A program made the translations under genes and the position numbers. 64,000 nt of DNA, taken from NCBI RefSeq assembly GCF_001976065.1, contig NZ_MNAH01000006.1, positions 186,001-250,000 of the forward strand, read 5' to 3'. Below, piece by piece: positions 25,570-36,430 of this stretch (position 1 is the stretch's first letter; every line of letters begins with the position of its first letter). This DNA is from Pseudomonas putida. Lineage in GTDB: Bacteria; Pseudomonadota; Gammaproteobacteria; Pseudomonadales; Pseudomonadaceae. The notes beneath the pieces were generated by a model. It saw only the letters and a list, made by a program, of their open reading frames with translations. It had not been told where the DNA came from and searched no databases.

Positions 25570-26385
25570 TCAGTAGCCGTTGGAGCCGTAGTCGGGCTGA
25601 AAATCAAAGCCAGTGACGCGCTCCACGCCGGTTTCCAGCCGCCCATCCGGCAACAGCCGCAACCAGCGATACCCCGGCGCCTGCTCCCCGACCTTGAAGT
25701 CTTCGCTGCCCGGCTCGAACTGAATGCAGGTCGATGGCGAGGCGATCAGACGCACGCCGTTACGCAATTGATCGATTTCCTGATGCACATGCCCCCACAG
25801 CACGGCACGCACCTGTGGAAAACGATCCAGAACTTCAAAAAAAGCTTCGGGATTGCGCAGCCCGATCGGTTCCATCCACGCACAGCCGATCGACACGGGG
25901 TGATGGTGCAGGCACACCAGGTGGTGCCGTTCTGGCGCTTCACTCACAGAGCGGGCCAGCAGTTGCAACTGTTCGTCCTGCAAATACCCCGGCACCGAGC
26001 CTGGCACTGCCGAATCGAGCAGCGTGACCCGCCAGTTGCCGATGTCCACTACGGGCTCCAGCAAGGCACTCTGCACCGCCGCCTCGGCCATGATCCGTGG
26101 CTCGTCGTGATTGCCGGGAATCCAGCGCGCCGACGCGTCGAGCTGTCGGCTCAGCTCACGAAACTGCTGGTAGGACTCGAGCGTGCCGTCCTGGGACAAA
26201 TCGCCGGTGGCCAGGACCAGATCGATCCGAGGCTGCTGCACGCGCACCAATTCGATGACTTTTTGCAGGCTGTCTCGGGTATTCATGCCCAGCAGCGAGC
26301 CGTCCGCTTCGGCGAACAGGTGACTGTCGGAGAGTTGCACCAGCATCGCCGTATCGGCTGTGGTCAAGTTGGATACGCTCGGCAA
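25570..26385 (-). CDS. cpdA: 3',5'-cyclic AMP phosphodiesterase CpdA
   Basis: Calcineurin-like metallophosphoesterase of 271 aa. The metal-binding motifs are QLSDSHLF, TGDLSQDG, GNHDE, LHHHP and LWGHVHQE. It hydrolyses cAMP and so tunes Vfr/CRP signalling. I choose a TTG start (MPSVSNLTTADTAMLVQ) because GGGAG lies eight bases upstream and the resulting length matches Pseudomonas CpdA; the ATG 96 bases upstream has no support. Confidence 0.92.
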   Translation of the reverse strand: MPSVSNLTTADTAMLVQLSDSHLFAEADGSLLGMNTRDSLQKVIELVRVQQPRIDLVLATGDLSQDGTLESYQQFRELSRQLDASARWIPGNHDEPRIMAEAAVQSALLEPVVDIGNWRVTLLDSAVPGSVPGYLQDEQLQLLARSVSEAPERHHLVCLHHHPVSIGCAWMEPIGLRNPEAFFEVLDRFPQVRAVLWGHVHQEIDQLRNGVRLIASPSTCIQFEPGSEDFKVGEQAPGYRWLRLLPDGRLETGVERVTGFDFQPDYGSNGY

Positions 26386-26488
26386 GGCGTTCTCCCAGGG
26401 CGTGATCGCGGGATTGGATAATGGCGCAATTATGCTGGGGGATGATGAAAAAGGGGAATCCGCGAACCTGACGCAGTTCACAAGAACA

Positions 26489-26941
26489 TCAACGGACCAC
26501 TTCGTACTCGTGCCCCAACGCCAGGCAATGGCTCAGCCACTCGCCCAGGAACATGTTCAACTGGGCCTTTTCGTCGGGCTGGTGCATCGAGGCGTTCGGG
26601 TAAGGATAGATGCCGCGAAAGCGCCGCGCATGTTCGGCGCTGACCACTTCGGCCATACACGCGTCGTGGTAGACCTGCACTTCCAGTTGCGGCACCGGCA
26701 GCCAGGGCAGGCTGTGCTCCTGGCGCACCTGCAGGGTCGTGGTGTAGGGACAGACCTGCAGCACTTCCAGCGCCAGCACGCCGAGCATCTGGTCGCCATG
26801 GGTCACGGCGATACGCCGCGCCGCGGGCTCATTGCGCATGTCCGGCAACAGTCGCATCAGGCGCGCGTAGTTCGCCTCGCAGGACGCCTGCAGCCCCACG
26901 AGGTCCACCCGATAGCGATCGCGCAGCTTGTTTACGACCAT
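26489..26941 (-). CDS. DUF1249 family protein (YqiB-like)
   Basis: A 150-aa cytoplasmic protein of unknown function. It shows the DUF1249 pattern: CEANYARLMRLLPD, VLQVCPYTTTLQVRQE, VQVYHDACMAEVV, and RGIYPYPNASMHQPDEKAQLN. It lies between nudF (10-base overlap) and cpdA, the same neighbours as yqiB in E. coli. No motif suggests an enzyme activity. Confidence 0.9.
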   Translation of the reverse strand: MVVNKLRDRYRVDLVGLQASCEANYARLMRLLPDMRNEPAARRIAVTHGDQMLGVLALEVLQVCPYTTTLQVRQEHSLPWLPVPQLEVQVYHDACMAEVVSAEHARRFRGIYPYPNASMHQPDEKAQLNMFLGEWLSHCLALGHEYEVVR

Positions 26942-27549
26942 AGCCCCCTCACTTCAACGCGGTTCAGTGCCAGCCATTGCAAGGCAATGATGCTGGGCGC
27001 GTTGGCAATACGTCCGTCGCGTACGGCTTGCAGGGCATCTTCGAAAGCCCACACCGTGACGCGAATATCTTCAGCCTCTTCCTCCAGCCCATGCAGGCCG
27101 CCTACCCCACTACTATCGCAACGTCCCAAGTACAAATGCACGAATTCGTTGCTGCCGCCCGGCGATGGAAAATACCGGGTCATCGGCCACAGTGCACCGA
27201 TGACAAGCCCAGCTTCCTCCTGCGCTTCGCGGTGAGCAACTTCTTCCGGTTGCTCATCCTTGTCGATCAGACCAGCGACCAGTTCGACCAGCCACGGATT
27301 GTCGGTCTTGCCCAGGGCACCGACACGAAACTGCTCGATCAGCACCACTTCATCGCGCAGGGGGTCGTAGGGCAGCATGCACACCGCATCGTGGCGCACG
27401 AACAGTTCACGGCTGATTTCGCGGCTCATGCCGCCGGCGAACAATTCGTGGCGCAAGTGCACGCGATCGAGCTTGTAGAAACCCTCGAAGCACTTTTCGC
27501 GCCGAACGATATCCACGGCGGTCGGAATGGCTTTGGCAAAATCAGTCAT
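26932..27549 (-). CDS. nudF: ADP-ribose pyrophosphatase NudF
   Basis: Nudix hydrolase splitting ADP-ribose to AMP and ribose 5-phosphate, 205 aa. The Nudix box runs from GLIDKDEQPEE to REAQEEAGL. The extra ADP-ribose features FRVGAL and YFPSPGGSNEF are present. Start MTDFAKAIPTAVDIV; an open extension of 120 bases upstream is not conserved. It heads the nudF-DUF1249-cpdA-yqiA run. Confidence 0.95.
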   Translation of the reverse strand: MTDFAKAIPTAVDIVRREKCFEGFYKLDRVHLRHELFAGGMSREISRELFVRHDAVCMLPYDPLRDEVVLIEQFRVGALGKTDNPWLVELVAGLIDKDEQPEEVAHREAQEEAGLVIGALWPMTRYFPSPGGSNEFVHLYLGRCDSSGVGGLHGLEEEAEDIRVTVWAFEDALQAVRDGRIANAPSIIALQWLALNRVEVRGLWS

Positions 27550-27756
27550 GACAATCCTCGTATCTGACACCGAGGCTCCAGCCTCGACTTCGCGCCATCC
27601 TAACGCGCCCATGAGGTTTGATGCAGCCCCTTTACCTTCAGCGGGATGGACGGTGAGGTCGAAACCCACTCTAATTAGCTTAGTGGCGAACTGACTGCTC
27701 CGTTGATAGTCGAAGCGGGTAACTTTTTGCCTTTCCCTGTTTTATGAAGGACGCCC

Positions 27757-28503
27757 ATGTCGCTTTTTAAAATTGCCTCCGTGGCTGCTCTCGCCCTGAT
27801 CCTGGGCGCTTGCCAGAGCCTGTTCCAGCCCAATTATCGCGCGCCGCTGGAAACCACCCGCGACGCCACCGAGCAACTCAAGCCAGGCTGTACGGACCAG
27901 GACTGTCCGCTGGTGAACATCGACACCCTGCATTTCCCCGCCGAACCTGCTCTGGACGGCATCATCGAAAAACGCCTGCTGCAAATGACCCGCACCTCGC
28001 CCGACGCCCCGGTGGCACCGACGCTGGCGGCCTATCGCGAACAGTTTTTGCGCACTGCAGGTCCGCGCAACAGCATTTACCTGCAGGCCAAGATACGTGA
28101 GCAGCATGACGGCTTGGTGATCATCGAGTTGTCCAGCTACCTGGACACCGGCGGTGCCCATGGCACGCCGGGTCGAGGTTTCATCAACTATTCGCGCCAG
28201 CAGCAAAAGGTGCTGACACTGTCGGACATGCTGGTACCCGGGCAGGAAGAGGCGTTCTGGAAAGCCGCACAGGTGGCCCACAACAGCTGGTTGATCAGCA
28301 CCAAGCTCGATCAGGAACCGGAGTTCGTCAAGAGTTGGCCGTTCCAGAAAACCCAGAACGTGGCACTGACCTATGGCGGGGTGATCCTCAAGTACGAAAC
28401 CAGCAGCATTGCGCCTTACGCGCTGGGCCATGTCGAACTGAAGATCCCCTACCCCCGCCTGAATGGCATCATCAAGCCCGAGCTGTTTCCCGGCCGTAAC
28501 TGA
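27757..28503 (+). CDS. DUF3298/RsiV-like lipoprotein
   Basis: A 248-aa lipoprotein: signal with lipobox LGAC and acylated C19. The C-terminal region (about 125-245) fits the DUF3298/RsiV-type fold: LSSYLDTGGAHGTPGRGFINYS, LTLSDMLVPGQEEAFW and VELKIPYPRLNGIIKPEL. Some RsiV relatives bind lysozyme, but that is not shown here. A good AAGGA Shine-Dalgarno precedes the ATG. The last 32 bases overlap the convergent transporter gene. Confidence 0.82.
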   Translation: MSLFKIASVAALALILGACQSLFQPNYRAPLETTRDATEQLKPGCTDQDCPLVNIDTLHFPAEPALDGIIEKRLLQMTRTSPDAPVAPTLAAYREQFLRTAGPRNSIYLQAKIREQHDGLVIIELSSYLDTGGAHGTPGRGFINYSRQQQKVLTLSDMLVPGQEEAFWKAAQVAHNSWLISTKLDQEPEFVKSWPFQKTQNVALTYGGVILKYETSSIAPYALGHVELKIPYPRLNGIIKPELFPGRN

Positions 28504-29764
28504 AGGCCCGGCCCAGCACCAGCTGCAACAGCCCTGCCAGGATCAACGCCGGCAGGGTTGCGCCGATGTCCGGATACAGATTGGCCAGCAAGTGATAGGT
28601 GCTGACCCCACCCAGCCAGGCGAGCAGCGCTGGCCAGCGCAATGCAGCTGACGCCACCTTGCCGCTGCGTTTGCGCAGGATGAAGTGATCCACCAGCACC
28701 ACGCCGAACAGCGGCGCGAACACCGAACCGATCAACAGCAGGAAGTTCTGGTACTGGGCCAGGGGCGCCAGCAAGGCGATCAGGGTACAGATCACGCCGA
28801 TGGCCAAGGCCAGGTGCTCGACTTTCAGGCGCAACAGAATCCCGCTGGAAACCGCTGCCGAGTGAATATCGGCGAAGGCGTTTTCCGATTCATCCAGCAG
28901 GATCAGCAGCAGCGGAATCCCGAGGCCCGCGCCTGCCAATGCCAACAGCAAGGCATTGACTTCGCCACTCGGCGCGAATGCCAGGGTGTAGGCCACGCCC
29001 AGGCTCATCAGCCAGAAATTACCGATAAAGAAGCCGATCGCCGTACCGCCGAAGACATTCTTCGCACGCTTGCCGAAACGCGAGTAGTCGGCAATCAGTG
29101 GCAGCCATGACAGCGGCATCGCGATAGCAATGTCGAAGCCCACCGCGAACGGCATCGAACCGTCACCTGCCTGTGCCCACAAGGCGGCCAGATCAGCTTT
29201 GGCGAACAGGTTCCAGGTCAGCCAGATGCACGCGGCCAGCAGCAGCCAGATGCCCCATTTGCGCAGGATCTGGCGTACAAAGGTCAACGGGCCACTGACG
29301 GCCAACAGGGTCGCCAGGGCGCCGAAGAACAGGGTCCACAGCACAGGATTGGACATCAGGCTGCCATCGCTGAAGGCTTTGGCGCCCAACAGGCTGGCGG
29401 CATCGCGCATGACGATGATTTCGAATGAGCCCCAACCGATCAGTTGCAACAGGTTCAGTACCGCCGGCAGGCTCGCGCCTTTGCTGCCGAGGCTGAGCTT
29501 GAGCGCAGCCATCGATGACAGGCCTGTGTCGCTGCCGATCACGCCGACCGCAGCCAGCAGCAGGACACCGACCAGTGTGCCGAGGAAAATCGCCAGCAGC
29601 GAGCCGGACAGGCCCAGGCCTGGCGCAAGCAGCGCGCCGGTCTGCAGGACCATCAGGCCGATGCCGAGGGAAAACCACAGGGAAAACAGATCGCGGCCGC
29701 CGAAGACACGCCTGTCGGTTGGCACCGCGATGTCGGGTGAGTAAGTGCTGGGTTGAATGCTCAA
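28472..29764 (-). CDS. cytX: Putative hydroxymethylpyrimidine permease CytX
   Basis: NCS1-family transporter with about 12 membrane helices in 430 aa (GGRDLFSLWFSLGIGLMVLQTGA, LPLIADYSRFGKRAKNVF). CytX proteins are thought to import the thiamine pyrimidine HMP, fitting its place just downstream of riboswitch-controlled thiC. The only suitable start is TTG. A REP-like hairpin lies between thiC and this gene. Confidence 0.85.
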   Translation of the reverse strand: MSIQPSTYSPDIAVPTDRRVFGGRDLFSLWFSLGIGLMVLQTGALLAPGLGLSGSLLAIFLGTLVGVLLLAAVGVIGSDTGLSSMAALKLSLGSKGASLPAVLNLLQLIGWGSFEIIVMRDAASLLGAKAFSDGSLMSNPVLWTLFFGALATLLAVSGPLTFVRQILRKWGIWLLLAACIWLTWNLFAKADLAALWAQAGDGSMPFAVGFDIAIAMPLSWLPLIADYSRFGKRAKNVFGGTAIGFFIGNFWLMSLGVAYTLAFAPSGEVNALLLALAGAGLGIPLLLILLDESENAFADIHSAAVSSGILLRLKVEHLALAIGVICTLIALLAPLAQYQNFLLLIGSVFAPLFGVVLVDHFILRKRSGKVASAALRWPALLAWLGGVSTYHLLANLYPDIGATLPALILAGLLQLVLGRAFSYGRETARA

Positions 29765-29802
29765 GGGGTGTTATCTCAGAGGGACATTTGTTGTTGTGTT
29801 GT

Positions 29803-29833
29803 GATCGTTCCCACGCTCCGCGTGGGAACGATC
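29803..29833. repeat. GATCGTTCCCACGC palindrome
   Basis: Perfect 14-base inverted repeat GATCGTTCCCACGC/GCGTGGGAACGATC with loop TCC, between thiC and cytX. This palindrome is common in fluorescent pseudomonads and differs from the other REP types of the window. It may act as a partial terminator for thiC. Confidence 0.85.
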
Positions 29834-29842
29834 AGTGCGGGA

Positions 29843-31732
<1,890 letters not shown>

Positions 31733-31911
31733 CACGGGCTCTCCAGACAGCATCCAGGCAGTGGAATTTTGTCGGAGCGAACCTGTAACGAATGGACGCG
31801 ACCAATCAGCCATGACAACGCTGTTGGTGCTGTGCTCAGTGCTCGAGGGGTGTTCGATTGTCGAACAACATCCCGGACGAAGCACAAGAGGACTCGCCGG
31901 GTGACGAGAAA
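31733..31911 (-). promoter_or_regulatory. Long leader between the TPP aptamer and thiC
   Basis: About 180 bases separate the aptamer 3' end from the thiC start, without a gene. I see short dyads such as TGTTCGACAATCGAACA but no clear terminator with a T-run, so the expression platform is not identified. GGAGAGCC serves as ribosome binding site. Confidence 0.5.
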
Positions 31912-32002
31912 TCTTGTTCCCTACGCAGGCGCTAACCTGATCAGGTTCAACGGGATCCGAAATTATTCGATCTCAGCCTCATAGCAAGGCACCCCGACAA
32001 GA
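31912..32002 (-). ncRNA. TPP riboswitch (THI element) of thiC
   Basis: On the minus strand the conserved pieces occur in order: CGGGGTGCC, GGCTGAGATC, CCGTTGAACCTGATCAGG, TTAGCGCCTGCGTAGGGAACAAG. These are the pyrimidine- and pyrophosphate-binding helices of the THI box. It controls thiC, probably together with cytX, in response to TPP. Confidence 0.97.
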
Positions 32003-32166
32003 ACCCGGCCAGTCTAGACACAACTGGCAAAGAACGCCAACCCCGTTGCAAACACCATGATGAATGGCGCAATTACCGGGAGCGGCAGGATTGTTGCCGC
32101 TCCAATGCACAACTACACTCGCTACGCCAAGCTGCGCATTGACGTTGCACAGGCAGCGCCTTAGCC

Positions 32167-32193
32167 TTGGCGCTCAAATTACTTGTGTAATAT
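32167..32193 (+). promoter_or_regulatory. Candidate promoter of the TolC-family gene
   Basis: TTGGCG and TAATAT spaced by 15 bases, with TGTG just before the -10 box, ending 18 bases upstream of the ATG. The remaining plus-strand gap up to the TPP element (32003-32166) shows no further feature. Confidence 0.4.
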
Positions 32194-32211
32194 TTTTACT
32201 AGGGAACGCCT

Positions 32212-33645
32212 ATGCTGCGCAAACTCTCACTGGCCCTTGCCGTGTCTTGTGCGTCCAATGGAATGGCCTGGGCAGCAGAAGCGCCCTTATCGACCAGGAC
32301 CGACCTGGTCAGCGTTTATCAGGAAGCGGTGAACAACAACGCCGACCTCGCCGCCGCCATCGCCCAATATGGCGCCCAGAAAGAAGTCGTACCCCAGGCC
32401 CGCGCCGGGTTGCTGCCCAACCTGTCGGGCGGTGCCAATGTTGCCAACGTGCGCACGGCAATCGACCAGCCTTCGGCCACGACCAACCGCAATGCCCATT
32501 CGTACCAGGCGACCCTGGCGCAACCGCTGTTCCGCGCCGACCGCTGGTTCCAGTTCCAGGCCGCCAAGGACGTCAACGAACAGGCTGCGCTGCAGCTCTC
32601 CGCGACCCAGCAAAACCTGATCCTGCAGACGGCCGACAGTTACTTCAACGTACTGCGCAGCCAGGATAACCTGGCCTCGACCAAGGCCGAGGAAGCCGCG
32701 TTCAAGCGTCAACTGGATCAGTCCAACGAGCGCTTCGATGTCGGCCTTTCGGACAAGACTGACGTGCTGAACTCGCAAGCCAGCTACGACACGGCACGCG
32801 CCAATCGCATCGTTGCCCAGCGCCAGGTGGACGATGCCTTCGAAGCCCTGATCACCCTGACCAACCGTCAGTACAAGTCGATCCAGGGCATCAGCCACAA
32901 CCTGCCGATCCTGCCCCCCGCGCCGAACGACGCCAAGGCCTGGGTGGAAACGGCGGCCAAGCAGAACCTCAACCTGCTGGCCAGCAACTACGCCGTCAGC
33001 GCTGCCGAGCAAACCCTCAAGCAGCGCAAGGCCGGCCATGCACCGACCCTCGACGCCGTGGCGCAATACGAAAAAGGCGACAACGATGCGTTGGGCTTCA
33101 GCAACCCGAACGGCTTTCCCCAGGCGTATGGCGGTAACGTCGAGCAAACGACTGTGGGCCTGCAACTCAACATCCCGATCTACAGCGGCGGCCTGATCAA
33201 CTCCCAGGTGCGCCAATCCTATGCGCAACTGGACCAGACCGAGCAGCAACGCGAATCCCTGCGCCGGCAGATCGTCGAAAACACCCGCGACCTGCACCGT
33301 GCGGTGAATACCGATGTCGAGCAGGTACAGGCGCGCAAGCAGTCGATCATCTCCAACCAGAGTGCGGTGGAAGCGACCGAAATCGGTTATCAGGTGGGTA
33401 CGCGAAACATCGTCGACGTGCTGGATGCGCAGCGCTCGCTCTACACCTCGGTACGCGACTACAACAACACCCGCTACGACTACATCCTCGACAACCTGCG
33501 CTTGAAGCAGCAGGCCGGTACGTTGAACCCGGGGGATTTGCAGGACCTGGCGCGTTGGCTCAATCCCAACTACAACCCGGACAAGGACTTCCTGCCGCCG
33601 GACCTGGCGAAGGCTGCGGCTGAACAACTCAAAGCCAGGCCTTGA
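32212..33645 (+). CDS. tolC: TolC-family outer-membrane channel protein (OpmH/TolC-like)
   Basis: Outer-membrane exit duct for type I secretion or efflux pumps. The 477-aa precursor has a signal peptide ending AWA before residue 22. The typical duplicated TolC architecture includes QATLAQPLFRADRW and LNIPIYSGGLINSQVRQSYAQ, plus YQVGTRNIVDVLDAQRSLY in the second half. In P. aeruginosa the OpmH homologue also lies beside thiC. AGGGA upstream is the ribosome binding site. Confidence 0.93.
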   Translation: MLRKLSLALAVSCASNGMAWAAEAPLSTRTDLVSVYQEAVNNNADLAAAIAQYGAQKEVVPQARAGLLPNLSGGANVANVRTAIDQPSATTNRNAHSYQATLAQPLFRADRWFQFQAAKDVNEQAALQLSATQQNLILQTADSYFNVLRSQDNLASTKAEEAAFKRQLDQSNERFDVGLSDKTDVLNSQASYDTARANRIVAQRQVDDAFEALITLTNRQYKSIQGISHNLPILPPAPNDAKAWVETAAKQNLNLLASNYAVSAAEQTLKQRKAGHAPTLDAVAQYEKGDNDALGFSNPNGFPQAYGGNVEQTTVGLQLNIPIYSGGLINSQVRQSYAQLDQTEQQRESLRRQIVENTRDLHRAVNTDVEQVQARKQSIISNQSAVEATEIGYQVGTRNIVDVLDAQRSLYTSVRDYNNTRYDYILDNLRLKQQAGTLNPGDLQDLARWLNPNYNPDKDFLPPDLAKAAAEQLKARP

Positions 33646-33652
33646 CACAGTT

Positions 33653-33690
33653 CCTGTAGGAGCCGCCCGCAGCAAGCCGGCTCCTACAGG
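33653..33690. repeat. REP-like hairpin between tolC and waaA
   Basis: Inverted repeat CCTGTAGGAGCC / GGCTCCTACAGG with a 14-base loop. It abuts the stop codon of waaA and lies seven bases after the tolC stop, so it probably separates the convergent transcripts. Confidence 0.8.
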
Positions 33691-34968
33691 TCAGCGGTCG
33701 ATCAACCGCCCCAGCCCATCCAGCAAGCGCTGCAGCGCCCCCTGATTGGCCCGCATCACCTTCAACCCCGCCTCGGCCATCCGCTGCGCATCGCGCGGCA
33801 ATTCGAACAGGCGCTGCACCGCCAACGCCAGCCCTTGGGCATCTTCCACTTCCTGCAACGCCCCGGCGCTGCGCAACTGCGCGGCGATTTCAAGGAAGTT
33901 GAACAGGTGCGGGCCACTGAGCACCGGCTTGGCCAACGCTGCCGGCTCAAGCAGGTTATGCCCGCCATTTGGCACCAGGCTGCCGCCGACGAATGCGGTA
34001 TCGGCCAAGGCGTAGAGAAACAGCAACTCGCCCATGGTGTCACCCAACAACACCGACGTGCCGGCGGTGACCGCTTCGGCGCTGGAGCGCCGAACCGTGG
34101 CAAAGCCCTGCTGGCGACACAACTCGAATACCGAATTGAAACGCTCAGGGTGGCGCGGCACCAGTATCAGCAAGGCATCTGGATGGCTCGCGAGCAGCTG
34201 GCGATGGGCTGCCAGTACCACCTCGTCTTCGCCATCATGGGTGCTGGCGGCAATCCACACCGGGCGTTCGTGCGCCTGCCATTGCCCGCGCAAATCGGCG
34301 GCACGTTGCAACAGTTGCGGGTCGATGGTCAGGTCGAACTTGATCGAGCCGGTGACTTCGACGGTATCCGTTCGCGCGCCCAACTGACGAAAACGCTGGG
34401 CCTCGGCTTCGGTCTGCACCGCAAACAGGCTCATCTCGGCGAGCATCGGCCCGGTCAGTTTACCGAAGCGGCCGTAGCCCCTGGCCGAACGCTCGGACAG
34501 TCGCGCATTGGCCAGGGCCACGGGAATCCCGCGCTTGGCACATTGATGGATATGGTTGGGCCAGAGTTCGGTTTCCATGATCACCGCCAGTCTCGGCTGG
34601 ACCCGATCAAGAAAACGCTTGGCGGCGCACGGCAAATCGTACGGCAAATAGCAGTGCTGGATGCGCGGCTCATTGGCGAACAACGCCTGGATGCGCTCCG
34701 AACCGGTGGGAGTCATGCAGGTCACGGTGATCGGCAGCTGTGGATAACGTTGCAGCAAGGCGCGAATCATCGGCGCGGCGGCAATGCTTTCGCCCACAGA
34801 CACCGCGTGCACCCAAATTCCACCGGGCTTCATTGTCGGCATCGCGTAGGAAAAACGCTCACCGATGCGCTTGGCATAGGCCGGGGCCTTGCGCGAACGC
34901 AGCCACAGCCGAATCGCCACCAATGGCAGCCCCAGGTAAAACAGCGCGGTGTAGAGAGTTCTATTCAT
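33691..34968 (-). CDS. waaA: 3-deoxy-D-manno-octulosonic acid (Kdo) transferase WaaA
   Basis: GT30 enzyme that adds Kdo to lipid IVA at the inner-membrane face. The 425-aa protein has an N-terminal membrane anchor (MNRTLYTALFYLGLPLVAIRLWLR), GGIWVHAVSVGE, METELWPN, and the C-terminal donor-site GGSLVPNGGHNLLEPAALAKP. Start chosen to match the family; 51 bases further upstream are open. The start overlaps the end of the LysR gene by eight bases. Confidence 0.96.
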   Translation of the reverse strand: MNRTLYTALFYLGLPLVAIRLWLRSRKAPAYAKRIGERFSYAMPTMKPGGIWVHAVSVGESIAAAPMIRALLQRYPQLPITVTCMTPTGSERIQALFANEPRIQHCYLPYDLPCAAKRFLDRVQPRLAVIMETELWPNHIHQCAKRGIPVALANARLSERSARGYGRFGKLTGPMLAEMSLFAVQTEAEAQRFRQLGARTDTVEVTGSIKFDLTIDPQLLQRAADLRGQWQAHERPVWIAASTHDGEDEVVLAAHRQLLASHPDALLILVPRHPERFNSVFELCRQQGFATVRRSSAEAVTAGTSVLLGDTMGELLFLYALADTAFVGGSLVPNGGHNLLEPAALAKPVLSGPHLFNFLEIAAQLRSAGALQEVEDAQGLALAVQRLFELPRDAQRMAEAGLKVMRANQGALQRLLDGLGRLIDR

Positions 34969-35887
34969 GGCGGCGGAGTTTATCGGGTTTTTCGCCGATC
35001 GCCTGCAAGTGCACGGCAAAACGTTCCGCCAGCCAGCGAGCGGCCGGGCCCAGGGGTTCGTCGCGGCGCCAGACCAATTCCACCACCAGCGCTGGCGGAG
35101 TCCATTCGCTGGCCAGTTCGACCATCAAACCCTGGTACGCCGAGTACTGCACGACGTGCCGCGGCAGCCACGCCCAGCCGAGGCCACGGACCAGCCATTC
35201 GGCCATCACGTAAAAACTGTCGGCCCGCCAGACTTGCGGGCTGGCCGGCTCGCTGCCGGGGTAGACGCTGGACTGCGTGGACATCAGCAACTGGCGATGC
35301 TGCGCCAGTTCCTGGCAGTTCACTTCAGCCTTTACCGCCAACGGATGCCCGACACCGCACACCGTGACCATCTCGACGCTGCCCAGCACCCGCCGCTCAA
35401 GGGCTTCGGGAATTTGATCGTGGTAAAACAGCAAGCCCAGATCGGCTCGACGCTCCACCAGCTTGCGCGCCACATCGCCCTGGGCAGCGCTGGTCAGTTG
35501 CACTTCAAGGCTGGGGAATTTTTCCGCCAGGGCTTCAAAGCTTTCAATGACGGGTTGGTAAGGCATCGCCTCGTCCTGGGCCAGACGCAGGCGAGCCTCC
35601 TGGCCGCGCATCATTGCCAGCGCCCTGCCGTTGAGGCGCTCGCATTGGCGCAGCACTTCCCGTGCCTCTTCCAACAAGGCGTTGCCAGCTTCGGTGAGTT
35701 TCGGCTGGCGGCCGCTGCTGCGGTCGAACAGGCTCACGCCGAGATCTTCCTCCAGCAGGGCAATCGCACTGCTGACCGCCGACTGGGCCTTGCGCTGGTC
35801 CCGCGCCACGGCAGAAAACGAACGCTGCTCCGCCACACCGACAAACAAGCGCAGTTGTTCCAGATCCCATTGCATTGGCAAACCCAT
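34961..35887 (-). CDS. LysR-family transcriptional regulator
   Basis: A 308-aa regulator with an N-terminal winged helix-turn-helix (LEQLRLFVGVAEQRSFSAVARD, SAVSSAIALLEEDLGVSLFDR) and a periplasmic-binding-like effector domain (about 95-300). The effector is unknown. It is divergent from the SMR efflux gene and may control it. A second ATG five codons in (MQWDLEQLRL) is an equally good start. Confidence 0.9.
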   Translation of the reverse strand: MGLPMQWDLEQLRLFVGVAEQRSFSAVARDQRKAQSAVSSAIALLEEDLGVSLFDRSSGRQPKLTEAGNALLEEAREVLRQCERLNGRALAMMRGQEARLRLAQDEAMPYQPVIESFEALAEKFPSLEVQLTSAAQGDVARKLVERRADLGLLFYHDQIPEALERRVLGSVEMVTVCGVGHPLAVKAEVNCQELAQHRQLLMSTQSSVYPGSEPASPQVWRADSFYVMAEWLVRGLGWAWLPRHVVQYSAYQGLMVELASEWTPPALVVELVWRRDEPLGPAARWLAERFAVHLQAIGEKPDKLRRHE

Positions 35888-35910
35888 CTTCAGGACAGAT
35901 AGGTAATGAC

Positions 35911-35938
35911 TTTACCGCATCTGGAGAACCTCTAGAAT
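35911..35938 (+). promoter_or_regulatory. Candidate promoter of the SMR efflux gene
   Basis: TTTACC and TAGAAT spaced 16 bases, 40 bases upstream of the ATG, in the LysR-SMR divergent gap. A LysR binding site is plausible here but no clear T-N11-A dyad was identified. Confidence 0.45.
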
Positions 35939-35978
35939 GCCGAACTCAGCAAGCAACACTTCATACGAGGATTGACCC

Positions 35979-36311
35979 ATGACCGCTTACTACTACCTGG
36001 CCATTGCCATCTGCGCCGAAGTGATTGCCACTGTTTCGATGAAAGCGGTCAAGGGCTTCAGCACCCCGTTGCCGCTGTTGCTGGTGATCGTCGGCTACGG
36101 CATCGCCTTCTGGATGCTGACCCTGGTGGTGCGCAGCGTGCCGGTGGGCGTGGCTTACGCGGTATGGGCCGGCATGGGCATCGTGATGGTCAGCGTCGCG
36201 GCGCTGTTTATCTACGGGCAGAAGCTGGACGTACCGGCGATGCTGGGGATGGCGCTGATCGTGCTGGGGGTTGTGGTCATCCAGTTGTTCTCCAAGACTG
36301 CCGGGCACTAA
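35979..36311 (+). CDS. Small multidrug resistance (SMR) efflux protein
   Basis: A 110-aa protein with four membrane helices and the essential E14 in the first helix (AICAEVIATVSMKA). The GVAYAVWAGMGIV signature of EmrE/QacE pumps is present. It probably exchanges protons for cationic compounds as a dual-topology dimer. Substrates cannot be read from the sequence. Confidence 0.92.
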   Translation: MTAYYYLAIAICAEVIATVSMKAVKGFSTPLPLLLVIVGYGIAFWMLTLVVRSVPVGVAYAVWAGMGIVMVSVAALFIYGQKLDVPAMLGMALIVLGVVVIQLFSKTAGH

Positions 36312-36328
36312 AACACGCGCACAATCTT

Positions 36329-36358
36329 TTGTGGGAGCGAGCAAGCCCGCTCCCACAA
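36329..36358. repeat. Short REP-type hairpin after the SMR gene
   Basis: Stem TTGTGGGAGCG / CGCTCCCACAA with loop AGCAAGCC, 18 bases after the SMR stop. It looks like a compact REP and may end the SMR transcript. Confidence 0.8.
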
Positions 36359-36393
36359 TTGATCACCAACAAATCCACGCTTCTTCGAGTCTG

Positions 36394-36399
36394 TATACT
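36394..36399 (+). promoter_or_regulatory. Candidate -10 box of the oxidoreductase operon
   Basis: TATACT, 31 bases upstream of the oxidoreductase ATG; no good -35 box is evident. Confidence 0.35.
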
Positions 36400-36430
36400 G
36401 CGCCTTCGTCTTGAACACTGAGGTCGCTGC

